Shown here: positions 42,055-54,700 of the stretch, one piece after another
Numbering within the stretch: position 1 is the first letter of the stretch
Layout of the letters: the number at the start of each line of letters is the position of its first letter
NCBI GenBank assembly: GCA_025642075.2
Contig: JAODUO010000053.1
Coordinates: forward strand, 1,464,001-1,528,000
Origin: Ridgeia piscesae
Taxonomy: Eukaryota > Annelida > Polychaeta > Sabellida > Siboglinidae
Length of the DNA: 64,000 bases
Direction: 5' to 3'
Notes under the pieces: model-generated
Told to the model about the DNA's origin: nothing
The model's database searches: none
What the model saw: only the letters and a program-made list of their open reading frames with translations
Made by a program: the position numbers and the translations under genes

Positions 42055-43918
42055 GTGGCTTTGAATGTGAACACTCGTACCACCGAGAAACACAATATTC
42101 ACTTAACTATGCATGTCCGCATTCATACTAGTGAAAAACCATATAAATGTGACACCTGTGGTGCACAATTTTCACAGAATAGGTATTTGAAGAGACATGT
42201 CCGGATCCACACTGGGGAAAAAACATATAAGTGTGATACCTGTGGTTCACAATTCTCACACAGTTGTAATTTGAAGAGCCATGCCCATATCCATGTCCAC
42301 ACTGGGGATAAACCATATAAGTGTGATACCTGTGGTGCACAATTCTCAGAGAGTGGTAGTTTGAAAAGCCACGTCCGTATCCACACTGGGGATAAACCTT
42401 ACAAATGTGATATCTGTGGTGCACAATTCTCACAAAGTAGTGGTTTGAAGAGCCATGTCCGTATCCACACTAGGGGATAAACCTTACAAATGTGATACCT
42501 GTGGTGCACAATTCTTATGTCGTGACTCTTTGAAGTCGCACGTCCGTATCCACACTGGAGATAAACCATACAAATGTGATATCTGTGGTTCACAATTCTC
42601 ACACAGTTGTAATTTGAAGAGACATGTCCGTATCCACACTGGGGATAAACCATACAAATGCGATATCTGCGGTTCACAATTCTTACGAAATAGTGGTTTG
42701 AGAGCCCATATCCATGTCCACACTGGGGATAAACCATATAAGTGTGATACCTGTGGTGCACAATTCGCAGAGAGTGGTAGTTTGAAGAGCCATGTCCGTG
42801 TCCACACTGGGGATAAACCTTACAAATGTGATACCTGTGGTGCACAATTCGTACGTCGTGACTCTTTGAAGTCACACGTCCTTATCCACACTGGAGATAA
42901 ACCATACAAATGTGATATCTGTGGTTCACAATTCTCACGAAGTAGTGGTTTGAGGGCCCATGTCCGTGTCCACACTGGGGATAAACCTTACAAATGTGAA
43001 ACCTGTGGTACACAATTCTCACACAGTTGTAATTTGAAGGAACACGTCCGTGTCCACACTGGGGATAAACCATACAAATGTGACAAGTGCGGTGCACAAT
43101 TCTCACAGAGTTGTAATTTGAAGACACACGTCCGTGTCCACACTGGGGATAAACCTTACAAATGTGATATCTGCGGTTCACAATTCTCACAAAATAGTAT
43201 TTTGAAGAGACATGTCCGTATCCACACTGGGGATAAACCATACAAATGCGATATATGTGGTTCACAGTTCTCACGAAGTAATTGTTTGAGGGCCCATGCC
43301 CGTGTCCATACTGGTGATAAACCTTATAAATGTGATGCTTGTGGTGCACAGTTCTCACAGAGTTATAATTTGAAGAAACATGTCCGTATCCACACTGGGG
43401 ATAAACCATATAAGTGTGTTACCTGTGGTACACTATTCTCAGATAGTACTGGTTTGAAGAGACATGTCCGTATACACACTGGGGATAAACCATGCAGTTG
43501 TGATATCTGTGGTTCACAATTCTCCGATAGTACTGGTTTGAAGAGTCATGTCCGTATACACACTGGGGATAAACCTTACAAATGTGATATCTGTGGTGCA
43601 CAATTCTCACACAATTGTAATTTGAAGACGCATGCCCATATCCACACTGGGGATAAACCATATAAGTGTGATACATGTGGTGCACAATTCTCACAAAGTA
43701 GTGTTTTGAAGAGACATGTCCGTATCCACACTGGGGATAAACCTTACAAATGTGATATCTGTGGTGCACAATTCTCACAAAGTAGTGTTTTGAAGAGACA
43801 TGTCCGTATCCACACTGGGGATAAACCTTACAAATGTGATATCTGTGGTGCACAATTCTCACAAAGTAGTGGTTTGAAGAGCCATGTCCGTGTCCACACT
43901 GGGGATAAACCACAATAG
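42055..43918 (+). pseudogene. C2H2 zinc-finger array, locus 3 (about 21 fingers, one frameshift)
   Basis: Best-preserved of the three. The first part (42055-42480) has a leader and four full fingers. An extra base in CACACTAGGGGAT near 42472 shifts the frame. The second part continues to 43918 with seventeen consecutive 28-residue fingers (CDxCG(A/S)QF-x5-L-x2-H-x3-H) joined by TGDKPYK linkers. The position of the initiator ATG seen in locus 2 reads GTG here, and the first finger is partly deleted. One finger has a HIHVH two-residue insertion. A further degraded finger follows the stop. A tandem array of this kind would bind a long DNA site. Whether it is a recent pseudogene or an intact gene with one sequence error is open. 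No effector domain is visible. Confidence 0.8.
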
Positions 43919-45145
43919 TGTGATACCTCTGGTGCACAATTTTCACACAGTTGTAATTTGAAGAGCCATGTCCGTAACCACACTGGGGACAAACCACACA
44001 ATTGTGATATGTCCGTGTCCACACAGCATAAACCATTCAAATGTGAAACATGAGTAAACAGTAGTAATTTGAAGACACTTGTGTACCGTGTGGTAAAAAC
44101 AATTTCTCAACAAATTGTATTATGAAGAATCATGTTCATTTCAACTCTGTTCAGAAATGCTGCAAATGTTGTACCTGTGGTGGAGAATCATCACATTGCT
44201 GTCATCTTAAGGCACATGTCGGCATCTAAAACTAATTATGTGCGGGGTAATTTTTTGCCCAGGTCCTGCAGTTCGCGGGGTCCCTCGGACTGGTATTTTA
44301 ATCCTTTGGGCTGAAGGGGAAATGGACTTTTGACACGACTCAATGTCCGCTGTGCACCGTTAGCTACGCTATCTCAGAAACCGTTGAGTATCTATGTTTA
44401 TCATTTGGCACAGACGTCTCAGGTAGTTGTAGTATTCGTGACATATTTTTTATTTTATTGGATCCTTCTGAAGACTCCAAATCTGTTCAAAACCTTTTGT
44501 AACGACGTGTGTATTTTTCTCGATTTGTTTTATACCTCAGGATGCAAAGGTAGTGCACAATAAATTAAATGTTTCAAAGGATATGAAGTGCCACAATGTT
44601 TTTCTTTTAGAAATTATAATAACCCACTCTGACATAATTGGCCCATATAGATTTTGTTCTTTTCTGTAACCATTTTAACCATGCAATGAAAGAATGCATG
44701 GTCGGACGTATTCACATGGCCCGTGTTTCCATTTTAATTCAAGTATATCCATATCGATAGGTGAAAATTTGTCTCTAAATAAATATATGATATTAGATGC
44801 ACAGCTTAAACCCGCCATACAACTTCATAATTATCGCATATCTTTTTGAAGAAGACACAATGTTACTAAATCATCAGTCTTGTATAGTGTGTGAAATATG
44901 TTTATTTAATGTTCACCTTTTAGATTCTGCGTTCTATGTAATCTTAGACTTTTGTGAGTTTGTGTGAGTTTTACTTGAATTCTTTCTTCTATAGATAGGT
45001 GGTGACACTCACTGGCTACCGATTCATTATTTGCTGCTAATAAATGTTTTTACCAGCAGTGACACTGTAGGTCAATTTTCAAGTGCTGCTTGTCCACTAG
45101 TGGCACTACCATTGGTGTGAAACATGTGACACTTGAGCCAGTCAG

Positions 45146-45455
45146 ACTATGCTAGGCAATGGTTTGCCTTTTGTTGGTAATCTGTTGTGTATTTGGTTGT
45201 ATTTGCAAATACTTTTCAAATACAGACCAACTATCAAAAACATGCCTTTTTGTGATTTCCAATTTAAACACAAATACACAAAATGTCTATGTACAAATAC
45301 GTACATGGACCCAACCCTGGTGTCAGGCGTATTTTTATTTGACCACTGTCGGACATACGCATGTGAATTACTACATACCATACTTGGTATTATGATTGTA
45401 TTTTCCAAACCGGGTATCCATTTTGCCAAAAACACAATTGAAGATTGAATCCTCT
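45146..45455. repeat. CAAATAC-type MITE relic, copy in unit C
   Basis: Almost identical to 24330-24640, differing at a handful of bases. Part of the segmental duplication. Confidence 0.6.
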
Positions 45456-45929
45456 CTAGCTACAAATGTTAACAGTCAGACACAGAATTGTCTGTTGACA
45501 TCGTCCACTATCTAGGCGCTGCGAGATCAAACGAACATAAATTGTCAATGTCTGCCTGCATCAACAGATGGTGCTTCAATGTTCTTTATGACAAAACCTG
45601 TAGTACTGCATATTACCAAATTTCGTGGTGTTCACATTGACTCTCAGTTAGATAGGAAAGACCGCTATGAAGATAATTTTTATCTGTTTAAAATAAACCC
45701 TATAAGCTATAATCAGCCTTTTTTTGTTCATGTACACCCCTCTCTTAAGTATTGGGTAACAACAAGTTTGAACAGTAACTCCAGTCAATTGTTTTTATGC
45801 AGAATAAGTAATTGAAAAATATTAATCATGTACTCACAGCATCTATGTGCTAACATTGTAAATGTTCGATTTGTTTTTCAGTTGCATATTAAACTATTTT
45901 TGTTCAATACTTTCAATCAAAAATCTGTC

Positions 45930-46660
45930 TAATTCAATAAAACCTGTCTTGGGCGACTGCCCTCTGTGCAAAGCTAAACCGGTCTCTCGAAATAGGTGGT
46001 CGCTTGTAACCGGTTGTGCTAAAAACCATGTCGGTATAATTAGGAATGTGTACGCGCTACACTAACTGCCCAATTACTAAAGCAATTTAAAACAAACGTG
46101 GAATGTAAATGTATATACATTATAATTGTAAATTATAAAACAAACCGTGACATTTCTGTGGGAATGATTTGAGCTACGTATTTTCCTACACATTATGAAT
46201 ACAAACCACGAGTTTGATTTTGTTTCATTTAAAATCAGATACATTGATTTGTTAACCATAGTTAGTTAAATGTATCAGTTACCAATGTGCAAGACGCTGC
46301 AGACGCCCCGAAAACGCCTAAAAATGGCGCTTACGTAATCGCATTTTCGTTATATCAGTGACGATTGTTCACCAAATAAATTACGATCTATTTGAAGACT
46401 TATATCATTGTAAAGGATACTATGTCGTCGGTTTAATTATATTAAATATGTATTATATAACGCTAAATGAACGACGTAAAGAATGCTTGAAGAGTACACG
46501 CCGCAGGTTAACATCATTTCCGGTCGCTGCTAACAGGTGAAAACAACGGTCTCGTGGACATTTTATATGGTCGTTGGTCGCGTTTGTCAGGTAGTCGTTC
46601 ATTGCGGGTACATTTTAATGAGAAATGATCCGTGCCTAGGAAAATGGTCGCTCATGACAG
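45930..46660. mobile_element. Possible Tigger/pogo-like element, copy in unit C
   Basis: Collinear with 25108-26030 but about 190 bp shorter, with the missing part near 46330. The same reservations on class apply. Confidence 0.35.
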
Positions 46661-46734
46661 ATGTGCGCGCCATCTAACGCATTTACAGAAATGTAGAACA
46701 TGTAGGTGCCACCTAGTGTGACAGGAAGAGCGTC

Positions 46735-46980
46735 TTAACCAAGAAATCAAATTTCTTCTAACCAACTTGTAGCCACGACAAGAAAGATCCAACCGATGTT
46801 CTTATGAGTGAGGATGCTATCTATCCAAGTGAAATTACCTTGGAAAAGTCAATGGAGCGTCTCATTTCGTGATCGACAACTGTAAGACAATGTCTGTTGA
46901 AGACAGAAGAGCCTTGGACATGTTGAACAGGGGCACAGAGTATGGTACGAGATCGGCCTCCTCTGGATAGCGTGAGCGTG
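46735..46980 (+). pseudogene. BEL/Pao fragment, copy in unit C
   Basis: Matches 26101-26310 (MSVEDRRALDML again) but continues differently with HRVWYEIGLLW, the next conserved BEL/Pao step. That part is missing from copy B, so the two copies have lost different pieces. Confidence 0.65.
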
Positions 46981-47279
46981 ACTAGACTACGTTGGCAGAT
47001 CATTTTGGGTCCGCTTCCTCTGTTGACCATGTAAAATCAGTGAACTGGTGAGTCCCACGCCGATGAAATTTGAGCTATTTAGTATCTTGCAGATGATATC
47101 TCCTGACTGAGACTTGAATTGATACGTTAGTAGCCCATAAAATAAGCGATAAACTACAAACGACCACGTTATCGCTCTAGCAAAGTCACCGGTGCGTGAA
47201 GTCTGCTCCAAAGTCTGCTCCAACGGTGCGTGAAGACTGTGTCAACAAGCTAGTACGAGTGGTCCCTATTACGTAACAT

Positions 47280-48622
47280 CAGCGATGCCGTCCGGCCGTG
47301 AGGAAATCAGCTGCTGACGACGAAATTATGCAATGCGTGAAATAAGCTCTAAAGGACGATGATGTCATCGCAACCATGGCAAGCAAGATAGCCGATTTTA
47401 TGGCAAACAAGATTAATGACCGATCAACGGATCGACCAACTCGAAAAACCCCTTGGCAGCCGCATCGACCAGTTTGAACAGTCACTGGACAACCTGGAAC
47501 AATAGGGCCTGCAAGTGGGTCACGATAAATGGCGTGACTCCGCGCGGCTGGAGCTTATTGGGGACTAAGCGAGACTAATTGGGGACTGGACACAAGAATA
47601 ATATTCTAACGATGGATGACAGTTGTAGCTTCCGACTGATGAATACTAGGAAAATCAGTTCCTAAATATCTTGTGTTATACGATTCTTATCTTAAATGTC
47701 CGATTTAATATTGAGTTTACCACACTATCATAGATACATAGCGATTTACGTAGTGCAGATAATAGACACGATGCTAGGCTGTATGTGTCTTTTACGGGAT
47801 TTGCGTTTTATATTGCTGTACGTTGTGGTTTCTATAAGCACTTATATCTGACAAGTTGTCTAAATGCACATAATCATAACACATGTATACGTTTGGCCCA
47901 AACAGGTTGTACTGCGCGAAAACTGGCACTCTTCATTATTAGTCAAGATCGCCAAACACAAGTACTTGCCGGTATTGCCATGGCAACCACCATAATAATC
48001 GATTAAAATTCATGATTTCCGTGATCATTGTCACCGGCAAAATGTTCCACTGCTTCTGCTTGTAATAATCCTTCGGAAAAGATAACTGAAATACGCCATT
48101 TCGGGACAGTTCGATTATTACGACCAAAGCAAAACAAAGTTCTATATGCCTCGTTTTCGCGCGCGAGACTTGCACGCCCTATATAGCCGACTATCGTCTG
48201 TCCGTGTCTCCGGTATTAAAGAAAAAGCGACGGTGAACAGCTGGATACCATTCTTGCAGACCTGTTTACCGACATGGACGTGACTCTCACACTCAACAAC
48301 GTCAACAGGGCTCACAGAATTGGACCGAGAATATCCATCACAAATAGACAGTATTCCAGACAAGTAATCATCCAATTTAAAGACCATTAATCAAAAACAA
48401 CATTTATGAAAGCCAGGAAGCACCTTCGCGGCAAACAGCCGACTGTCTTCATCTCTGAAGATCTCACACAGAAAAGAGCAAGACTTCACTACCTATGCAG
48501 GGACAAAAGCGAAAACACCAGCATCAGGACTGCTGGTCCTTTGATGGGAGAATCGTCACCAAGGACTCGAACGGCAGAATTAAAACAATCACTTGTGAGG
48601 AATACCTGAATGAACTATGAAT
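47280..48622 (+). pseudogene. LINE ORF1 (RNA-binding protein), interrupted
   Basis: A coiled-coil-like stretch at 47330-47510 (QLEKPLGSRIDQFEQ) is followed by ~0.6 kb without similarity, then SVRVSGIKEK, FTDMDVTLTLNNVNRAHRIG, SRQVIIQFKDH, ARKHLRGKQPTVFISEDLT and SFDGRIVTKDSNGRIKTI, ending near 48620. The order RRM then C-terminal domain is that of L1-type ORF1 proteins, which coat element RNA. Frameshifts near 48230 and 48530 and a stop near 48388 inactivate it. Confidence 0.75.
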
Positions 48623-48915
48623 CAGTTGGTACGGGATCAGAGCTGTGTTGATAGGGACTACACCAGTGCCATACTCATTGGCACCTTCATAATCTACACA
48701 TGGTTCGTGACTTATTTTATAGTTTATTTTTTCATTATTAGTTTTATTTATACTTATATTATAATAATACTTATTCTAGCAAAATCACATAAACTTAACA
48801 ACTACAGTACATCATTATATGTTATAAAACTACTTGGCAATGTGATGTGTAATCGTACCTGCATCATTGTGTACCGTATTCGCTTGTATGTATATGAAAC
48901 ATGTAAGTACCATGA

Positions 48916-49435
48916 CCCAGTTACTTGAAACGACCATGACATATGCAGGCGATGTACGTGATTACGAAAATTGTAATGCTGCGATGCGGAACATAGACCC
49001 AGACTGTAATTTATTTAACTTTTCAAATACTAAATATTATCTTGTGGATGACATTAATGAAATGATAAAAAGAAATAATCTCAGTGAGAACGAATTCTCA
49101 CTCATGCATTTAAACATCAGTAGCTTAACGAAGAATATTGGCAAACTGTGTGATATCTTATCGCTGATTGATAACTAATTTACAATTATTGGTTTAAGCG
49201 AAACACGGCGATAATGTTGACTTATATGAAATACCGGAGTATACAAGTATTCATGTTACTAGGCCTTCTAAGAAAGGAGGGGGTGTGTCATTATATGTCC
49301 ATAGTTCACTTGAGTATACTGTATTATCAGAAATGAGTATCGTTATTGAATATCTGGAATGTGTGTTTATTGAAGTGAACACTAGGACTATGACACAAAA
49401 TAAGAAGATAATTGTTGGTATGGTATTGAAGGTGC
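48916..49435 (+). pseudogene. LINE ORF2 5' end: endonuclease N-terminus
   Basis: The ATG at 48918 starts MTQLLETTM. The endonuclease begins FSLMHLNISSLTKNIGKL; after a stop in what should be TIIGLSET it continues with KKGGGVSLYVHSSLEYTV and LECVFIEVNT. Similarity ends near 49435, before the RT. The family looks like a Jockey/CR1-group LINE. Confidence 0.75.
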
Positions 49436-49734
49436 GTGGCCTTCTACCGACATACGATCCCCTTTTTATATAAGACTAACATGGATTTTTAAAAATAACG
49501 TATGGTGTATTATGGTGAACTGTTAGTGATAATACTAATTTGTGTTAATGTATTAATCAATAAAATGTAATCCTTTTTGAAATACAGTGTATATTATTCG
49601 CATTTATGGTTAAAAACAATTTACGCATAAAAGCCCGATTATTCGAGACCCTTCGATTACGTATAAAAGCCCGATTTTGATTTTACGTATAAATCTACTG
49701 TTTTGGCATTTCTGAAACTTAACATGTATGAGTT

Positions 49735-50228
49735 ACGTGTACCCAGAAATGTGTGTCATTGTATAGATGGATGGGTGAATCATGAGTCTCATGTACCCAG
49801 TAATGTATGTCATTGTATGGATGGATGGGTGAATCATGAGTCTAATGTACCCAGTAATGTCTGTCATTGTATGGATGGATGGATGGGTGAATCATGAGTC
49901 TCATGTACCCAGTAATGTCTGTCATTGTATGGATGGACGGGTGAATCATGAGTCTCATGTACCCAGTAATGTCTGTCATTGTATGGATGGATGGGTGAAT
50001 CATGAGTCTCATGTACCCAGTAATGTCTGTCATTGTATGGATGGATGGGTGAATCATGAGTCTCATGTACCCAGTAATGTCTGTCATTGTATGGATGGAC
50101 GGGTGAATCATGAGTCTCATGTACCCAGTAATGTCTGTCATTGTATGGATGGACGGGTGAATCATGAGTCTCATGTACCCAGTAATGTCTGTCATTGTAT
50201 GGATGGACGGGTGAATCATGAGTCTCAA
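49735..50228. repeat. 54-bp minisatellite, about 9 copies
   Basis: Unit CCCAGTAATGTCTGTCATTG plus GTGAATCATGAGTCTCATGTA, 54 bp, so frames stay open in several phases. One copy is 4 bp longer. A further degraded copy lies at 50355-50420, separated by a ~125-bp AT-rich segment. Confidence 0.95.
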
Positions 50229-50429
50229 TCAAAATAAAATCAAATTTTATTTCGTAACAACAAAATTACATTCTACATATTCAAACAACAAGAACAGTAT
50301 TGTTACGTGTAGGTCAGATGGCACATTTTGTGACGTCTTCCTGTGACTCGTCAATTACCCAGTATTGTCTGTCATTGTATGGATGGATAAGTGAATCGTG
50401 AGTCTCATGTACCCAATAATGTATAGTGC

Positions 50430-51264
50430 CCTTGTGTACACACTTCAAAAGAGTAATGACAAGTAACAAAAATGTAGATGTAATATCAGCCTAATTAAAT
50501 GGTCGTTCGCTGACCTTCCCAGTTTCCATGAATCACGAAAAAATAATACGGTATACACTGCATGCCAATGTCGTGGAATGTACCTGGAAGGTCAGATTCA
50601 GACATACACGTGTACATACATGTGTACATCCAGGTGTACATACAGGTGTACATACAGGTGTAATGTGACAATGCATGTTATCAACCGTTGTGTTGAATCA
50701 TTACAAATGTTAGTACATTTAGTAATAATCACCATAATTACTTTGTCCATCAATGAAATACAATAATTGGTGTCTAGATAAAATATGTTTATAAACAAAC
50801 ATTTTAAAATAATCATTACAATTCATTGGAATATTTCAATAAAATTTTAATTATGTGTACATTGTGTTTTCATTGCTGCGAATGTTGACATACACATGAT
50901 ACACTGAGCAGACATTTGCACTACCATTACATGTTGTGGTCACAATGACAGCATTACAGACACAACGTTGTGTCAACATTACAGACACAACGTTGTGTCA
51001 ACATTGCATGAAATTAATATTCCATCACAACGGTACTATTGTCACGTATGTGTAGTAAGATATACTCAGGCAATTTCGTGTGATTTACCAATCTGCATTA
51101 CTACGTTTGTAAGTTTTCAAAACTGTGATAATCACATTCACCACACTCAATCTGTGCCCATAAACCACCCCAGATTGACGTCTTCAGCATCAAACAAATG
51201 TCATTATGCTTTGTTGCCATCACATGCATCCTCACCCACTCTGATCAGTTCTGTTTACGAACAG
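50430..51264. other. Region downstream of the PARP gene, non-coding
   Basis: No credible gene. Contains a short GTGTACATACAG repeat (50610-50660) and a twice-repeated 25-bp unit with the palindrome ACACAACGTTGTGT at 50956-51003. Part is presumably the 3' UTR of the - strand PARP gene. Confidence 0.55.
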
Positions 51265-51350
51265 CTCACTTCTTTCTGTTGTATGTGACGAGGTAGGCCG
51301 GGTAAGTCTCACTTCTTTCTGTTGTATGTGATGAGGTAGGCCGGGTAAGT
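51265..51350. repeat. 43-bp tandem duplication spanning the PARP stop codon
   Basis: Two adjacent copies (51265-51307 and 51308-51350), differing at one base. The right copy encodes the last ~13 residues and the stop; the left lies beyond the stop. Confidence 0.92.
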
Positions 51351-51604
51351 CTGCTTCTTTTCGTAGGTGATCATTTCACGGAACAGAAGTTCTGTCGTTT
51401 TCCCACCCTTTGTCTTGTGTGTGCCCATAACTGAGTCAAAGAACTCGTTCGCCTTACACTGCGTGCAGCGTTCTTCGCCATGAGAGATACACGGGGGGCG
51501 CTTCCTTTCCCATTCTGACTTCTTGGCTATGTGGCTGTGCCCTGCAGTGACTTTCACAAGGAACATGTAGTGTGGATCAGCCGCCCTCTTGTCTTTGTCT
51601 TCAT
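51309..51604 (-). CDS. PARP last exon: catalytic C-terminus with zinc-like motif and stop
   Basis: Begins by completing the codon split after KADQYA, giving [32 protein letters not shown] motif (C-x2-H-x4-C-x2-C) follows, then FFDSVMG, the catalytic glutamate in [10 protein letters not shown] and the terminal [11 protein letters not shown]. The spacing of the cysteine/histidine set equals that of the tankyrase zinc site but lies at a different position in the domain. This is the 3' exon; its 5' intron is 2.5 kb and holds a DNA transposon. Confidence 0.9.
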
Positions 51605-51646
51605 CTGAAAACAGTAATTTATGATGAAATAATTAAATATACACTT

Positions 51647-51692
<46 letters not shown>

Positions 51693-51750
51693 CATACACA
51701 CATATACATTATATGTATATACATACATATATACAAAATAATTATATTAT

Positions 51751-51781
<31 letters not shown>

Positions 51782-54700
51782 ATTATATATAGGCCAAAGG
51801 CGACATAGGTCTACCGTGTCATTATGAGAGATACGATACATAAACTCCAAGATAAATTATCTCAGTAACATCAGGAAATATTGTGTGAATATAATTATTG
51901 ATATAATTAGGTTTTGATATACTGTCGCGCCTCGCTATAACACGCCTCTACAATAACTAATCCGACAGAGGGCGCCATGACGCAACTAGGGTCTTTGTGC
52001 CGTCTTTTGCGTATTCTTGACGTGTGTAAAATGCGGCACCGTTTTGCGGAACGCTTGTTTAAATCATCCTACAATCAGCTGTTGAACTCACATGACTCCA
52101 AAGCCTCACACATTGCTAAATATGGATACAGTCTGACATGTCCGTCAATGTGAAGGTATACTATGTATATTAATGTACATTTACAGCCGATGGAACGTCG
52201 ACTGGTGGCCCGACGACAGGTGTGCTGGCTCTATGCCGGAAAGGGTGTTTGCACCACACGAGACTGCTACGTTTTCACACATTGTTAAATATTGATATCG
52301 TATAACATGTCCGTCAATATGAAAGCAATGTTTACATTCATGTACATTTACAGTCGATGAAACGTCGGGGGACGTTCGATTGAATTCAGTGCCAAGATGG
52401 CGTTGTTTTCGTTGTTCTGTCTATTGACCACACATACGGCATGTTGTTCTGTCTATCACACATACGGCATGCCCAGTTGCCCACATACAAGCTATTGCTG
52501 GCTACGCGCCGGCACGGTCAATGGCTAATTGAGGGTGACTTAAACAAGCTTTCAGCAAAACATAGAAACAAATCCACGTTAGTCGCTAGAGGCGCTGGTT
52601 GCGTATTGGGGCCTCTAGCGAGGATTTGTGGAACCCCGTTGGATATAACGCGGTCAGTCGTGGACCCGGAATTTCTGCCGCCAGGGGGGAAATGGGGGCT
52701 ACAGCTAACAATAACGCTGTAATTAACTGTCACTTATTTTTTATGAAGCCCTCATCTTTTTTGTCTTGTACAGGTGTTTCTAGAAACAATTTAGTGATAT
52801 TAAGAAATGTAACACAGAAGTACAACTGCATTGCTGAGTTCGTGGTTTGTTGTGACCCTGGCTTCTGCTCTGCCGTCTGCCGTCGCCGTCGGCTTCACGG
52901 CACCAATCCGATCCCGATCGTTTTTCAAACCGATCTATTGTGTAACTAGCGCTTGGTTTGTGTGGTAATGTCGTAAGTGTTTTTTTTAAACGTGACCAAT
53001 TCCTTTGATTGCATTTAATTAATTTTAGGCACAGTAAATTTGGTGCAAAGCATTGTTTGTTTGCGCCGATATCAATCGCGTTTGTCTCCTGCCAGTTCGC
53101 AGTGGCTTCCGCGAACGGGCGCCTTCGCCGGCTTGTAAATATCAATTAAATTGCTTACGAATCGGGCGGTGATGAACAATAATTATGATACTGAAATAGC
53201 AGGCTAACAGTTATGTTATGTTTTCACTACGTCTACGAAAAAACATTTACTTGTGCGCAAATATACAAATTAATCAACTGCGTATGAACCGCAGTAGCCT
53301 CGAACCACGGTGAATTGCATTATAAATCGGCACGGTAAATATGCGATATAAATTTATATTTTGGGATTTATTGAAAGATGACATCAAGCCAATAATGAGC
53401 GCAATTAGTATAGGTATTAATATTTGACCGACTTCGGCAACATGTCAATTTATTTGTACGTTTCGGCTACTGAGTTCAAGGTTAGGTTAGACCGCGACAG
53501 CAGTACTGTGTTATCGCCCCGCCTCAGTTCGCTTGGCCAGACGAGGCACGTTGGCTCTGAATTTATTTCAAAACTGTACTCAGTTCAACATTCGACAGTT
53601 TTAACATAATACACATTTACGTTGGTTGTCAATGTCAATTAGTTTTATAAATCACGCATAGACCGCGCAACCAGCACATTGGCTTCGGTTGCTGTTGTGG
53701 CGTTTTGGGGGATGGTGGCGCCCCTGGCGGAATATAATATAACGCGCCTCGTTTATAACGCGGTTCCATTTCTTGGACCCCAACTACCGCGTTATAGCGA
53801 GGCGCGACTGTAGTACCAGTTCAAAATTAAAATTACAGGTACAATCCACACAGTCATTGGACATGCAATAACGTACATTAACATATAATATATCCAAGCT
53901 AGTTGGATTTGGATTTGTTTGAAATTCCACTGGGTCTGGGGATTTTAGAGGCTGGGCACATGCAATTAAAAAATATACAAAAACTTAGTTAACATTTTTT
54001 ATGTGTCACTCAATGTCTATTAATTTGTTGGCCAGGAGCTACAGATGGTGTCGAGTAAACCTATTGTGTTATGAATAATAAGTAGTATTTATTACCTGCG
54101 TACTGGTCAGCTTTGGTTGAGCTTTCAGCGAAGTAGGCGCCCTTGCCAAACATGCCTTCACCAGAAAGACGACTATCAATGCCCTGTTTCAGTAATGGCT
54201 GAATGACTTTTTGCGGTGCACCGTGGAACAGGAAGTACTCATTAATCTCTGTAATGAGTTGGTCGTCCAACAAACTGATCCCTAGTGTTGATGTCCACAG
54301 ATCTTTTTGACCTGGGTCAGAGGTCACCCTTGGGAAACTTCTCTTAGCAGCACGAGCACAAAATTCCTTTCTCGCATGTTCGTAGGGCACAAAAAGTTGT
54401 GCGTTTTCAATCTGTTCCACTTTTATCACTTCAATTGTGGTGTGATCAAGATTGCGTGCGTCAACCCCCTTTCCAACAACATCACGACGCCATGTTCGCT
54501 GAACCATGTCCGTGACCGCTTGAGCAACAGCACGGTCCACTGACTCTATGACCGCATTTTCATCCGACAGACTCTTCACAGACTTCCAGTGTCCAGGGAT
54601 ACTATCTGGTTGTTTTGAAATCTCCTCCAGATAAGCAGCTTGGCCTCTGCTTCTCAGGACAAAAGCTGGTGTCTGTTGTATGGCCTGGACTTTCTGGTTC

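Larger units (their letters stand above)
39355..46925 (+). repeat. Segmental duplication unit, copy C (partner 18755-26330)
   Basis: Contains zinc-finger locus 3 and collinear flanks on both sides. A ~1.5-kb stretch at about 39420-40960 has no counterpart in copy B and contains an AT-rich microsatellite region at 40730-40985. It ends in the BEL/Pao fragment, after which the two copies diverge. Confidence 0.88.

Noticed and set aside
49735..50228. CRISPR-like regular repeats
   Set aside because: Units are directly adjacent with no unique spacers, in an intron-bearing eukaryotic genome; it is a minisatellite. The same holds for 63457-63745.
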